From positions 62,001 through 126,000 of the forward strand of contig DFUT01000024.1 of assembly GCA_002381125.1 (NCBI GenBank): a stretch of 64,000 nt of DNA, read 5' to 3'. Made by a program: the position numbers and the translations under genes. Under the pieces are notes generated by a model. That model did not search any database. It saw nothing but the letters and a program-made list of their open reading frames with translations, and was not told the origin of the DNA. Positions 7,718 through 17,425 of the stretch are shown here, one piece after another. Position 1 is the first letter of the stretch. Each line of letters starts with the position of its first letter. Source of the stretch: Bacteroidales bacterium UBA4179 (GTDB lineage: Bacteria; Bacteroidota; Bacteroidia; Bacteroidales; Dysgonomonadaceae).

Positions 7718-9010
7718 ATGGAAATATCGGAGCTTTACGACATATATAATGAATATCCCGTTGTAACCACCGATTCGCGCAATTGCCCGAAGGATTCCAT
7801 CTTTTTTGCATTGAAAGGAGAGAATTTCAATGGGAACCGGTTTGCCGGAGAGGCGCTTGAGGCAGGTTGTGCTTATGCCGTTGTGGACGAATGGGAAGGG
7901 GACCCGAACAATGAACGGGTAATTGTGGTGGACGATGTGTTGGGGACGCTGCAGAAACTGGCTAATCATCACCGTCGAAAACTAAAAATTCCCATCATCG
8001 CTATCACCGGAACCAACGGCAAGACAACCACCAAAGAGCTGGTTGCGGCAATTCTTTCCAAGGAGTTTAACGTGGCTTATACACAAGGCAATTTCAATAA
8101 TCATATCGGTGTTCCGTTGACTTTGCTTTCCATGAACGAAAACCACGAAATAGGCATTGTGGAAATGGGGGCGAATCATCCCGGCGAGATAAAGCAGCTG
8201 TGCCATATTGCCGAACCCAATTTTGGGTTGATCACGAACATCGGGAAAGCCCATATCGAGGGATTCGGCTCATTTGAAAACATCAAGAAGGCTAAGGGCG
8301 AACTCTATGATTTTATCCGTGAACGGGGAGGTAAAGTGTTTGTAAACAGCGATGACGAGGTATTGTGCGAAATGTCCGAAGGAATGGATCGCATACTTTA
8401 TGGAAGGAACAATCCCGAATTTTTTGCTTCGGGGAAACTGTATTCTTCCAATCCTTTTCTGGAATTCGATTGGAATTTTTTTGAACATACCTATCATGTA
8501 AAAACGCGATTGGTGGGAGCCTTCAACTTTGACAATGCACTTGCGGCAGTTGCTATCGGTAAATATTTTGGCATCAATGCCCAATACATTAGCGAAGCAC
8601 TCGAAGAGTATGTTCCCAGAAACAATCGTTCGCAGTTCGAACGGACACAAAAAAACGATCTGATTATCGATGCTTACAATGCCAATCCTACCAGCATGAA
8701 GGCGGCATTGGATTTTTTTGTGAACATTCCTTCTGCTTTACCCAAAGCCGTAATTGTGGGTGAAATGAAGGAATTGGGCAATATCAGCAAAGAAGAACAT
8801 GCCGATCTGTTGCGATTTATTTCCGAGCAACCGTTTGCCAAAGTGTATTTGGTGGGTGAGGTTTTTAACGAATCGGATCCCTCTTACACGGTGTTCAATA
8901 CGGTAGAAGAATTGATTGCCGAACTAAAAAAACATCCGCTCGAGAACCATTATGTCTTGCTTAAAGGATCGCATGCCATCCATCTGGAAAAAGCAATTCC
9001 GTATTTATAG
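7718..9010 (+). CDS. murF: UDP-MurNAc-tripeptide--D-Ala-D-Ala ligase
   Basis: The last cytosolic Mur ligase, adding D-Ala-D-Ala to UDP-MurNAc-tripeptide. It is 430 residues long with the three-domain Mur ligase plan: the N-terminal UDP-binding domain (TTDSR about 17-21, IFFALKGENFNGN), the ATP loop GTNGKTTTKE (98-107) and NNHIGVPLTLL, then the C-terminal domain with DAYNANPTSM. As in other Bacteroidota it sits far from the dcw cluster, whose other Mur ligases are near 50-59 kb of this window. The next gene is convergent. Confidence 0.96.
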   Translation: MEISELYDIYNEYPVVTTDSRNCPKDSIFFALKGENFNGNRFAGEALEAGCAYAVVDEWEGDPNNERVIVVDDVLGTLQKLANHHRRKLKIPIIAITGTNGKTTTKELVAAILSKEFNVAYTQGNFNNHIGVPLTLLSMNENHEIGIVEMGANHPGEIKQLCHIAEPNFGLITNIGKAHIEGFGSFENIKKAKGELYDFIRERGGKVFVNSDDEVLCEMSEGMDRILYGRNNPEFFASGKLYSSNPFLEFDWNFFEHTYHVKTRLVGAFNFDNALAAVAIGKYFGINAQYISEALEEYVPRNNRSQFERTQKNDLIIDAYNANPTSMKAALDFFVNIPSALPKAVIVGEMKELGNISKEEHADLLRFISEQPFAKVYLVGEVFNESDPSYTVFNTVEELIAELKKHPLENHYVLLKGSHAIHLEKAIPYL

Positions 9011-9113
9011 CATTTTTCAGTGTAAATCGCTAAAGGAGTTCACTCCGAATGAATACTATCGAAAAATCACGAATTGTCGAATTAAATCCGAACCATTACC
9101 ATTACCTATATTT

Positions 9114-10247
9114 TCATTCGAATTTTACATTTAACACTACGATTTCGGATTGTGTGCCGATGCGGTGTTGCGATCCGGCCAGTCCGAGTCCCGATGTGAC
9201 GAATATGTGCGTATCCCCTTTCTTTTTATATCCATGAGAGACCTCAAAAATAAGATCGGTAATCAGATTGGCGGGGAATGATTGCCCGCGGTGTGTATGT
9301 CCGTACAAAGCAATATCTACACCTGCACAGACTTCTTCGTTCAAATCGATGGGATTGTGTTTGAGTACGATTATCGGTAACGCCGTGTTCACGCGCTGTT
9401 CACGGAGAATCTGTTCCAACGGTTTGCGTTGAGGTGCCTTGTAATCTTCCCTTCCGACGATGTAAAATGCGCTGTCAATGAGCACGGCCGAATCTCTCAG
9501 CATAGCGATACCCGCTACATTATTGAGCCAAGCAATTTTTTCTTCTGCTTCGTAGCGATATTCATGGTTTCCGGTGCATGAATGCACTCCCAATGGTGCA
9601 TGCAATTGGCGCAACTCTTCTTCCATGTGTTGTTGAAGAACAGGATTAATCCCCGCATCGATGATATCGCCCACGAAAAGGATGAGATCGGGCTGTTGAG
9701 CCATGATCAGATCGACATATTTTTTTGCGTATTTTTTGTCGATCAAATATCCGAGATGAACATCACCTACCATGACGATGCGCAACGAATCGATATTACC
9801 CGCCTTTTTGTTCACGGCAATGTTTACTTCTTCCACCACCGGATGGTTGAAGTTGTAATTTCCCCATCCAAGTATTGCCGATACCAGCAGTAAAATAAAA
9901 ATAAAGAAGCGTGCTTTATACTTTTTTTCTTTTTCGGGTTGATATCGATCAGAAGGGATTTTCTTTTTTCGAATGTAAAAAATCAAATCGGAAATCCATA
10001 CAAATGGGATAGTATAAAACAGAAAAAGTATCCAGGTGGCACCCATTGTGCGGGTAAAATGCACAAAAGTATAAGGGAGTTGGTTGCGGAAGATCAAACC
10101 GGCAACATACAGGATAAATTCAACACCGAACACGGCAACGAAGAGGATACGCCATTTTCCCCGATTGGCCAGCGTTTTCCATCCTCTCCAAAAAGCATAG
10201 ATATTTAAAGTAAGATAGATGATGAATACATTGATGAAAACCTTCAT
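9114..10247 (-). CDS. Membrane-anchored calcineurin-like metallophosphoesterase (YkuE-like)
   Basis: A 377-residue protein with about four N-terminal hydrophobic segments (roughly 5-20, 33-53, 70-95, 110-128) followed by a metallophosphatase domain. All five family blocks are present: GDVHLG, GDIIDAG, GNHEY, KHNP and GHTHRGQ, giving a complete di-metal site. The layout resembles YkuE/YpbG-type phosphoesterases, some of which act on lipids such as UDP-diacylglucosamine. The substrate here is not determinable. A 93-base gap separates it from the downstream LysO half-gene upstream in transcription. Confidence 0.85.
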   Translation of the reverse strand: MKVFINVFIIYLTLNIYAFWRGWKTLANRGKWRILFVAVFGVEFILYVAGLIFRNQLPYTFVHFTRTMGATWILFLFYTIPFVWISDLIFYIRKKKIPSDRYQPEKEKKYKARFFIFILLLVSAILGWGNYNFNHPVVEEVNIAVNKKAGNIDSLRIVMVGDVHLGYLIDKKYAKKYVDLIMAQQPDLILFVGDIIDAGINPVLQQHMEEELRQLHAPLGVHSCTGNHEYRYEAEEKIAWLNNVAGIAMLRDSAVLIDSAFYIVGREDYKAPQRKPLEQILREQRVNTALPIIVLKHNPIDLNEEVCAGVDIALYGHTHRGQSFPANLITDLIFEVSHGYKKKGDTHIFVTSGLGLAGSQHRIGTQSEIVVLNVKFE

Positions 10248-10340
10248 GTTTTTAATACCATTCTATTCTGCACTGAAAAACATTTTTAACCTGCAAAATG
10301 TTTTCGTGTACTTTTGATTTTATTGAAAAGCCGATCATTT

Positions 10341-10943
10341 TTACAACGAGAGGAAAAAACTTACCCACAAGGGAACGGAAAAATCGATAATCATTCCGTG
10401 AAAAAGGGCTACGATTACATAATCCGTTCCCGAATATTTTGAGATGATAGGCAAGGTGGTATCCATTGTGGTAGCACCGCCTGCGCAAATCGGTGCCAAT
10501 TTGCCGAAATACTTCACCATCCACGGGGCAAACACGAGCACGAAGAATTCGCGTATGATATTGGCCAGCAGGGCAACCGTTCCCAATTCGGCTCCGCGAT
10601 ATTCCGATATGAGGATGCTCGACAGCGAATAATATGCAAATCCGGATCCTACGCAAAGGCAATCGGTAAGTGAGCGGTGGGGTAGAATAAAACTTGCCGA
10701 TACAACAGCAGCAAATGTTCCGATGGTTGTGGCAACAGGGACCAATACGATTTTGAAACCAAGTGATTTTACTGCCGAAAAGAGGTGCTTGCTCGACCCG
10801 ATTTGGATTCCTACGAAAAACAAAAGAAGGTACAATATGCCTTTTGCCATATCGTCCGGGATGAACAATTCGGGCAGCCATCCTACAAGGGCAAGCACGA
10901 TGCCCAAAGCAAAGACAAACAGATAGAGCAGGGAATCCCTCAT
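10341..10943 (-). CDS. lysO: Lysine exporter LysO, C-terminal half (split gene)
   Basis: A 200-residue polytopic membrane protein matching the larger C-terminal part of LysO/YbjE (DUF340), which exports L-lysine. It has about five to six hydrophobic segments, with glycine-rich helices such as CVGSGFAYYSLSSILISEY and a segment CAGGATTMDTTLPII resembling the conserved family core. Its ATG overlaps the stop of the preceding gene by four bases. The two parts together (93 + 200 residues) equal the ~299 residues of single-chain E. coli LysO. The junction is a clean start-stop overlap rather than an obvious frameshift. Confidence 0.8.
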   Translation of the reverse strand: MRDSLLYLFVFALGIVLALVGWLPELFIPDDMAKGILYLLLFFVGIQIGSSKHLFSAVKSLGFKIVLVPVATTIGTFAAVVSASFILPHRSLTDCLCVGSGFAYYSLSSILISEYRGAELGTVALLANIIREFFVLVFAPWMVKYFGKLAPICAGGATTMDTTLPIISKYSGTDYVIVALFHGMIIDFSVPLWVSFFLSL

Positions 10944-11221
10944 GATTTTTTATCTTTTTTCCGAAAGAATTTTCGGTATACCCAAGCTGCACAGAGTACG
11001 CTTCCCAGCGTGGCAGCGGCGGCGATTACAAAAGCATCCCGTCCGATCAATCGAAAATTGGCGATCACCTGTTCATTTGTTCCAACGGATAAACCCAGGG
11101 AAAACAACAGCAACGCAATAAGGATTCCGATGATTTTCTCGGTGTATCGGGTAGCGGGAATGTTTCGTGCAAAATACCCCATTGCTATGCCACACGTTAT
11201 GGTTAGAAAAATAGAGAGCAT
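10940..11221 (-). CDS. lysO: Lysine exporter LysO, N-terminal half (split gene)
   Basis: A 93-residue membrane protein with about three hydrophobic segments (residues 1-17, 28-48 and 61-84) and a Lys-rich C-terminus. It matches the N-terminal DUF340 portion of LysO. It is followed by the C-terminal half with an ATGA overlap, so the two chains are presumably made together and assemble. It starts four bases after the transglutaminase-lipoprotein stop, so all three genes probably form one transcript. Confidence 0.75.
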   Translation of the reverse strand: MLSIFLTITCGIAMGYFARNIPATRYTEKIIGILIALLLFSLGLSVGTNEQVIANFRLIGRDAFVIAAAATLGSVLCAAWVYRKFFRKKDKKS

Positions 11222-11225
11222 GGTT

Positions 11226-13886
11226 TTACAGCCTTTTTATAATTTGGATCAGTTCGTCGCCAATTCCGATTTTATACCCTTGCGAAGCATAGACAACCCT
11301 TCCAAAAGTGTCGGCTATAATCACGATAGGCAGATTGTTGGGCGATGCCAAATTCAAGTTCTTCACCAATTGATTGGCAATGTTGCCTCCTTCATCGATG
11401 CCGAAAGTAAGGGTTGATGGCAATTCCGGAAAATCGGCTTTATCAAACCGTTTCCATTGGTCTTCGTTCGGAAACAAGAGAATAATCCCCCTGTTCCAGC
11501 TTTCGAAATCGGTTTTCAATCGTGCCAGGTCACGCAGAAAATGGTTGGAAGGTTCTTGACCTGCACCCAAAATTCCCACAATGAAATACCCTCGGCCGGT
11601 AGTGGTAAGAATCGATTGTTTATCGGATTTGTTTTCCGGCAGGAACAAAGCTTCGGGATCCATTTCGCCGATAACCTGAATATCCCGATTGTCTTTGCGC
11701 AAAATCAAATCCACGGAAGTAGTTTTGCCTTCTTCGATATTGAAAGTGGTAATGCACGCAAGCACTTTTCCGCTTGCCATGCGTGTCCCGGTGATAAGCA
11801 TGTAGTAACCCTCCTCAATTTCCACAGGTTGTTGGAAACAGCTTTGCAAGCTGACAGTCGATTCTGCGCCTTCGGTGTTGCGGAAGTTCAGGCGACGCAT
11901 ACTGTTGCCGGTAATGTTGGCAATGGTGAAATGGGTATCGTATAACGGGTTTTTCAATGCTTGCGTGGGCGTATAGTTGAGTTTTAGGAAGCCTTTTGGT
12001 GCAGCAGCCTTTGCTTCGCCGGCATCAAAATTCACGTCGTGCCACCGGTTATTGTGGTAATATTGAAGTTTTCCGGTAATTTCTTCCAGTCGTGCAGGAA
12101 TATGTAAACTGCGGCATACGGCAACGAAAAAGATATTTTTCGATCTTGAATCGGCCATACCGAGTTTCATGACCCCTATCGGCGAAATGGGAATGTATTG
12201 GGGGTTGAACTCGTCGGCAGTTTTTATTCGGTTTACCCATTCCACCAACGCTGCGGGGTCTGTGGCGGCTTTTTCTTTTATCTCTGCGGGGATATGTTGT
12301 TGTAGCCATCCCCGGTAGGGGGTAATCAATTCGTAGTTGATACGCGGATTCAGCACGTAACGATAAAAGATATCCGAATTTTCGGGGGTCACGTTATCGA
12401 GGTGATCTTTCAGTACCGAAGCGGGTGTGTCGCGAAGATCTTTTTCGGCAATCACTTCCAGAAGTTTCAATGCTGTAGCAACAGTGTTGTTTTTCGACGC
12501 ATCGGCCAGGAAGGTTTGAATTTCGCGCCAATTGCCGCGGCTTTTTGTCAGGAATGTTGCTGTCAAAGCAGTATCGGCATCGATTTGTTTGGCAAAAGCT
12601 ATGGCATCGTCATGCGAAATAAAGGTGGCTACATAAGCATTGCGGATGGAGTCTTCGCTAGCCAGTCGCTTGTTGTTGGTGTCAATTGCTTCTTGCGAAA
12701 CATTGTTTTCCGATTTTATCTCCGGAGGAGGAACAATATCGAACTCTTGTACAAATTCGTCCCCTTCTTTGAATTGCAAAGCAATTTCATAAAGGTGTCG
12801 TTTTCCTGCCGATACGATTTCCAATGCCATTTTTCCGTCTTTCGATGCCCAAACCGAGAAATCGCCCAAGCCGGTGGAAATGGAAGCTTCGCCATTTTCA
12901 TCGGTTTGCGTGGAGAGGACGGGATAAAATTCGGCATAGTTGTAAATACCGAATTCCACGTGTGCGTCGGCAACCGGTGTTTTTGCAGAATCCACCACCC
13001 GGATAGTGGTTTTGGCTGTATCCACATAGTTTGAAGTTACGTTTATTTCGGCGAAAGCGTGGGTTTGTTGCATAATGTCTTCCGGACCTGTATATCGTCC
13101 GAATACGTTGGTATGCAAAAGAAGGGCACGTTTCACCGGTGCGTCAAACCATCCCATATCGAGAACGGGTGCGGGTTCGCATGCTCCCAGGTAATACCAT
13201 TTTCCGTCGGCCCACGCTTCCACCCAAGCATGATTGTTGTCGGTATGCGCCCATCGGGGAGTGTAAACCTGTCGGGCAGGAATTCCCACAGCGCGGAGTG
13301 CAGCCACAGTAAACGTAGATTCCTCGCCGCAACGGCCATATGCCGTGCGCACCGTTGCCAGAGGCGAACTTGTACGGGCATCGGTAGGCCGATAAGTTAC
13401 TTTTTCGTGACACCAATGGTTTACTTCGAGAATGGCGTCATACATGGAAAGATTGCGAACCCGTTCTTTCAATTCCCTGTAAAAGACCATACGCGACGAG
13501 TCCAAATTCTCGTTGTTTACCCGGATGGGCAGCACAAAATGACGAAACACCTCTTCGGGAATGTCTTTTCCCCAAGGCATTTCTTCCTGCGCGGTGAACG
13601 ATTGGCGAATATTATCCAGATAAAATTCCGGAGAATAGTCGGCAATATCGCTCAAAGGCATGTAAGCATAGAAAAATTTCAATGCTTCACGTTCGCGAAG
13701 CGAATACTTTTTATCGGAGAAATCGGGGAAAATACCGGCGTTGCCGATGACTTCCATTTTCACGGAGAGGTCTTTTTCGACCCTTTGCCGATAGTCGGGG
13801 TTCGAAATAAAATGCGATTGTTTTTGGTTGCATCCCGCCATCATAAGAAGAATAGCAATGAGCACAACCGGACTATTTTTTGTCAT
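11226..13886 (-). CDS. Lipoprotein with transglutaminase-like, Ig-like and thioredoxin-like modules
   Basis: An 886-residue exported lipoprotein (lipobox MMAGC, Cys19). Residues about 140-245 form a transglutaminase/protease-like core with Cys186 (GRCGEES), His219 (NNHAWVEAW) and acidic candidates Glu237/Asp243. Residues about 290-365 look like a CNA-B or carboxypeptidase-regulatory beta sandwich. Residues about 540-625 resemble a second transglutaminase-like fold (RSLHIPARLEEITG, then YHNNRWHDVNFD), but the Cys position reads as DSRSKN, so it is probably inactive. The last ~135 residues have a thioredoxin-like strand and helix pattern without a CxxC. Such proteins are common but uncharacterised in Bacteroidota; peptide cleavage or cross-linking in the envelope is plausible. 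It is first in an apparent operon with the split lysO. Confidence 0.8.
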   Translation of the reverse strand: MTKNSPVVLIAILLMMAGCNQKQSHFISNPDYRQRVEKDLSVKMEVIGNAGIFPDFSDKKYSLREREALKFFYAYMPLSDIADYSPEFYLDNIRQSFTAQEEMPWGKDIPEEVFRHFVLPIRVNNENLDSSRMVFYRELKERVRNLSMYDAILEVNHWCHEKVTYRPTDARTSSPLATVRTAYGRCGEESTFTVAALRAVGIPARQVYTPRWAHTDNNHAWVEAWADGKWYYLGACEPAPVLDMGWFDAPVKRALLLHTNVFGRYTGPEDIMQQTHAFAEINVTSNYVDTAKTTIRVVDSAKTPVADAHVEFGIYNYAEFYPVLSTQTDENGEASISTGLGDFSVWASKDGKMALEIVSAGKRHLYEIALQFKEGDEFVQEFDIVPPPEIKSENNVSQEAIDTNNKRLASEDSIRNAYVATFISHDDAIAFAKQIDADTALTATFLTKSRGNWREIQTFLADASKNNTVATALKLLEVIAEKDLRDTPASVLKDHLDNVTPENSDIFYRYVLNPRINYELITPYRGWLQQHIPAEIKEKAATDPAALVEWVNRIKTADEFNPQYIPISPIGVMKLGMADSRSKNIFFVAVCRSLHIPARLEEITGKLQYYHNNRWHDVNFDAGEAKAAAPKGFLKLNYTPTQALKNPLYDTHFTIANITGNSMRRLNFRNTEGAESTVSLQSCFQQPVEIEEGYYMLITGTRMASGKVLACITTFNIEEGKTTSVDLILRKDNRDIQVIGEMDPEALFLPENKSDKQSILTTTGRGYFIVGILGAGQEPSNHFLRDLARLKTDFESWNRGIILLFPNEDQWKRFDKADFPELPSTLTFGIDEGGNIANQLVKNLNLASPNNLPIVIIADTFGRVVYASQGYKIGIGDELIQIIKRL

Positions 13887-14093
13887 GATTTACGTTTTTG
13901 GTGGTTATTCAAAATACAAAATTACATGATAATTTTCAATTTACGCAGCGACAACGAAAACCGAATTCTGCTTTCTGTTTCATAATTCGTCATTCCATGT
14001 GAAAAATCATCAAAACGGCAATTTCAATACTAATATTTTGTAATAGGCTTCAATTTCAATCGGTTTGTGTAGTATCGGCTCTGTAATTTTGAC

Positions 14094-14101
14094 TACTTTT
14101 G
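14094..14101 (+). promoter_or_regulatory. -7 element before the outer-membrane protein gene
   Basis: TACTTTTG fits TAnnTTTG, 45 bases before the ATG at 14147. The nearest upstream TTTG (14064-14067) is 26 bases away, which is too far for the standard -33. The rest of the 260-base gap between the two divergent genes holds nothing else I can name. Confidence 0.35.
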
Positions 14102-14146
14102 CCGATGATTTTCAACAAATGAAAAAATCCACTAATCCTTACTTTC

Positions 14147-16645
14147 ATGAAACGATTACTTTCCTTGTTGTTGTGTTGTTTTACAGTAATTACGATGTTT
14201 GCCCAAACCTCGGTGTCTTCGGCGGGTGCGGCAAAAGAACAATTTACGGTGAAAGGACAATTGGCCGGTCCCGATGAAGACGACCCGCTTCCTTATGCTA
14301 CCATATCTGTGGCAAAGGAAGGAGATGCCGATAAAGCCATCAAAAAATTGGCAGCCGACGAAAAGGGGAATTTTTCGGTTTCTCTCCCTCCCGGAAAATA
14401 CGTGTTTACTTTTCAATTTGTGGGCATGAATCCGTTGAAGAGAAAAGTGGAGGTTTTCACTCGTGCGCAAACGGATTTAGGCAAGATCGTTCTTTCGGAA
14501 AGCTCTACGCAACTCGATGAGGTTAGTATTGTTGCCCAACGTCCGTTAGTGAAGGTCGAGATCGACAAACTCACCTATAACGCCAAAGATGATCCCGAAG
14601 CATCCACATCCAATGTGCTCGACTTGTTGCGTAAAGTGCCGATGGTGACAGTTGACGCCGAAGATAACATTCAGTTGAAAGGATCGTCCAATTTTAAGAT
14701 TTATCTTAACGGCAAACCGTCGAACATGATTACGAACAATCCTTCGCAGGTACTCAAGAGCATGCCTGCGAACAGCATCAAAGACATCGAAGTGATTACC
14801 GATCCGGGTGCAAAATACGATGCCGAGGGAGTAGGCGGCATCATCAATATCATCACCGACAAGCGAGTAGACGACGGTTACTCCGGATCGGTGGGAGCCA
14901 ATGGTGACACCTATGGCGGATATGGAGGAAACACTTATCTGGCATTGAAGTACGGGAAATTCGGATTCACCGGCAATGTCAGTTATTACCATCACGACAG
15001 TCCGGAAACGGAATCGTCCTACATGCGGGAAGATTTTATACCGGGTGCGGAAAATATGCTCACGCAGGACGGTATCAATGAAGGCGATGGCGGTGGCTTG
15101 TTTTTCAGCGGCGCATTGAGTTATGAGCCCGATACGTTGAATTTGTTCAATTTGTCGGTATCGCATTTTGGGGGAGATTTCTCTTCCACGGGTTTGCAGG
15201 ATGCACAGTCAAAAGGAGCTCGGAATTACAGTTATCTTGCTCATTCATTTTCTAAACAGAAATATGGAGGCACCGAATTATCGGCCGATTATCAGCATAA
15301 TTTCAAAAAGAAGGGAGAGATGCTGACGCTTTCGTATCGTTTTCAACAAAACCCGAGTGATGGCGAATATGAAAATCGTTTTACGAATGTAACCGGAAAT
15401 TATTTTTATCCTGATGGCTATCGTCGAAAGGGTATAAACGATGCCGAAGGAAAAGAACATACCGGACAAATCGACTATGTGAATCCTCTTACGGATAAAC
15501 ATAACATTGAGGCAGGGTTGAAATATATTTTCAGACAAAATTCGAGTTGGGGCGACAATACCTATTTCGATGTAGAGGACAATACATGGAAAGTGGATTT
15601 GTCTCAAAAAAACGATCTCGACCATGATCAGAATATCGCTTCGGGATATGCCGGTTATAGCTTTAAAACCGGGAAAATCGGTGTAAAGGCAGGTTTGCGT
15701 GGAGAATATACCGATCAGAATATTCATTTCATGAGTGCAAACGATACTATCATCACCCACTTTTTCGATTTGGTGCCGTCGTTCACCTTTTCTTATCGGC
15801 TCGGGATGACCCAAACCCTCAGGGTAGGATATAACATGCGCATCTCGCGTCCGGGTATCCGGTATCTCAATCCCTTTGTCAACGATCTTAACCCGACAAA
15901 TATCAGTTACGGAAATCCCAAACTGGATGCGGAACAGAGCCATAGTTTCAATATCAATTTCGGCTCATTCTCTCAAAAGGTAAACCTGAATGCGTCGCTC
16001 AACTATTCTTTCACTAAAAATGCCATTGCGTCTTATAGTTTCATAGAAGAGGGGGTTACCCATAATACGTATGACAATATAGGGAAGAATCAACATATCG
16101 GCTTGAACCTATATGGCAGTTGGACTCCGTCACAGAAAATCCGTTTGTATACCAATGCCAATGTCAATTATACCGATATTCGGAGCAACAATGGCAATCA
16201 ATTAAAAAACCATGGTTTTTCCGGTCAGGGATTTGGCGGATTGATGCTGACTTTTCCGCAAGATTTTCGTGTGGGAGCCAATGCCGGCATTTTTTCGGGT
16301 CGCGTGCAGTTGCAAACCACCCAGTCGGCATTTTATTTTTACTCGTTTAATGTGATGAAGAGTTTCCTCAACAAAAAACTCGACGTCAACCTTTCTGCAA
16401 CCAATCCTTTTACCGAGTTTGTCGAATTTAGCTCAAAAACCAAAGGGGAAGGTTTTATGCAGGAAAGTACGTTTATGCAACCCATGCGCTCTCTTCGTTT
16501 GAGCGTGACGTATCGTTTCGGCGATTTGAAAACCTCCATCAAAAAAGTACAACGAACCATTAGCAACGATGATGTAAAAGCCGGCGAAAGCGGTTCCCTT
16601 CCCGGAACAACCGGCAGTACAAGCACAAGTGAAAGCGGGAATTGA
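14147..16645 (+). CDS. Outer-membrane beta-barrel protein (TonB-receptor-like, carboxypeptidase-regulatory N-terminus)
   Basis: An 832-residue outer-membrane protein. A signal peptide (1-20) ends in MFAQ. A carboxypeptidase-regulatory-like beta sandwich (about 34-105) is followed by a plug-like region (about 118-245, with NVLDLLRKVPMV and ITDPGAKYDAEGVGGIINI) and then a long barrel. The last barrel strand (SVTYRFGDL) is followed by about 40 extra polar Ser/Gly/Thr residues, so the chain does not end on an aromatic residue. This is the 'outer membrane beta-barrel family' type (OMP_b-brl_3). The ligand is unknown. It stands alone, with trmD 78 bases downstream. Confidence 0.85.
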   Translation: MKRLLSLLLCCFTVITMFAQTSVSSAGAAKEQFTVKGQLAGPDEDDPLPYATISVAKEGDADKAIKKLAADEKGNFSVSLPPGKYVFTFQFVGMNPLKRKVEVFTRAQTDLGKIVLSESSTQLDEVSIVAQRPLVKVEIDKLTYNAKDDPEASTSNVLDLLRKVPMVTVDAEDNIQLKGSSNFKIYLNGKPSNMITNNPSQVLKSMPANSIKDIEVITDPGAKYDAEGVGGIINIITDKRVDDGYSGSVGANGDTYGGYGGNTYLALKYGKFGFTGNVSYYHHDSPETESSYMREDFIPGAENMLTQDGINEGDGGGLFFSGALSYEPDTLNLFNLSVSHFGGDFSSTGLQDAQSKGARNYSYLAHSFSKQKYGGTELSADYQHNFKKKGEMLTLSYRFQQNPSDGEYENRFTNVTGNYFYPDGYRRKGINDAEGKEHTGQIDYVNPLTDKHNIEAGLKYIFRQNSSWGDNTYFDVEDNTWKVDLSQKNDLDHDQNIASGYAGYSFKTGKIGVKAGLRGEYTDQNIHFMSANDTIITHFFDLVPSFTFSYRLGMTQTLRVGYNMRISRPGIRYLNPFVNDLNPTNISYGNPKLDAEQSHSFNINFGSFSQKVNLNASLNYSFTKNAIASYSFIEEGVTHNTYDNIGKNQHIGLNLYGSWTPSQKIRLYTNANVNYTDIRSNNGNQLKNHGFSGQGFGGLMLTFPQDFRVGANAGIFSGRVQLQTTQSAFYFYSFNVMKSFLNKKLDVNLSATNPFTEFVEFSSKTKGEGFMQESTFMQPMRSLRLSVTYRFGDLKTSIKKVQRTISNDDVKAGESGSLPGTTGSTSTSESGN

Positions 16646-16723
16646 TGCCTGCACTTTTTCTTGCAGAAAATTACGACAAAAATGCGTATTTTTGGAGGGA
16701 AATAACCCAAAAGGCATGATGAC

Positions 16724-17425
16724 ATGCGAATAGACATCATTACGGTTTTGCCCGAAATTATCGATGGAGCATTACATTGTTCCATCTTGAAACGAGCCCA
16801 GGATAAAGGGTTGGTTGAAATCGTCGTACACAATTTGCGCGACTATTCTACCGATAAACATCGTCGTGTAGACGATTATCCCTTTGGTGGCGAACCCGGG
16901 ATGGTTTTGCAAATCGAGCCGATTGACCGAGCAATTTCGCACCTGAAATCGCAGCGGCATTACGATGAAGTAATTTACACCTCTCCCGATGGCGAGCCGT
17001 TTACGCAGCAGATGGCCAACGAATTGTCGTTGATGCAGAACATCATTATCCTTTGCGGTCATTACAAGGGTGTCGATTATCGAGTGCGTGAGCATTTGAT
17101 CACACGTGAAATATCCATCGGAGATTTTGTGCTCACCGGTGGCGAATTGGCGGCGGCCATGATTGCCGATGCCGTGGTAAGGGTCATACCGGGTGTGCTT
17201 GGCGACGAACAATCGGCCTTGTCCGATTCGTTTCAGGATCATCTTCTTGCTCCGCCCGTCTATACCCGTCCGGCAAAATACAAAGGATGGGAAGTGCCCG
17301 ACATACTTCTTTCGGGGCATGAACGAAAAATTGCCGAATGGCGCATGGAACAGGCCGTGGAACGTACCAAGCGGTTGCGTCCCGATCTGTTGAAAAAAAG
17401 AGATGATGCCGAGAACACGAAATAG
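16724..17425 (+). CDS. trmD: tRNA (guanine-37-N1)-methyltransferase
   Basis: It methylates G37 of tRNAs that read CNN codons, preventing frameshifts. The 233-residue protein starts MRIDIITVLPE. The deep-trefoil-knot SAM site is intact: LCGHYKGVD (about 106-114), then SIGDFVLTGGELAAAM and VIPGVLG. The C-terminal domain contains the conserved RP-x-x-LLKKR-like end. The common partners rpsP, rimM and rplS are absent. It lies between an outer-membrane protein gene and glyA, all on the plus strand. Confidence 0.97.
   Translation: MRIDIITVLPEIIDGALHCSILKRAQDKGLVEIVVHNLRDYSTDKHRRVDDYPFGGEPGMVLQIEPIDRAISHLKSQRHYDEVIYTSPDGEPFTQQMANELSLMQNIIILCGHYKGVDYRVREHLITREISIGDFVLTGGELAAAMIADAVVRVIPGVLGDEQSALSDSFQDHLLAPPVYTRPAKYKGWEVPDILLSGHERKIAEWRMEQAVERTKRLRPDLLKKRDDAENTK

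Noticed and set aside
10252..10992. Long minus-strand open frame of 246 codons overlapping the lysO genes
   Set aside because: Cys/Arg/His-rich translation without domains, in the shadow of the two LysO frames, which have clear membrane segments.
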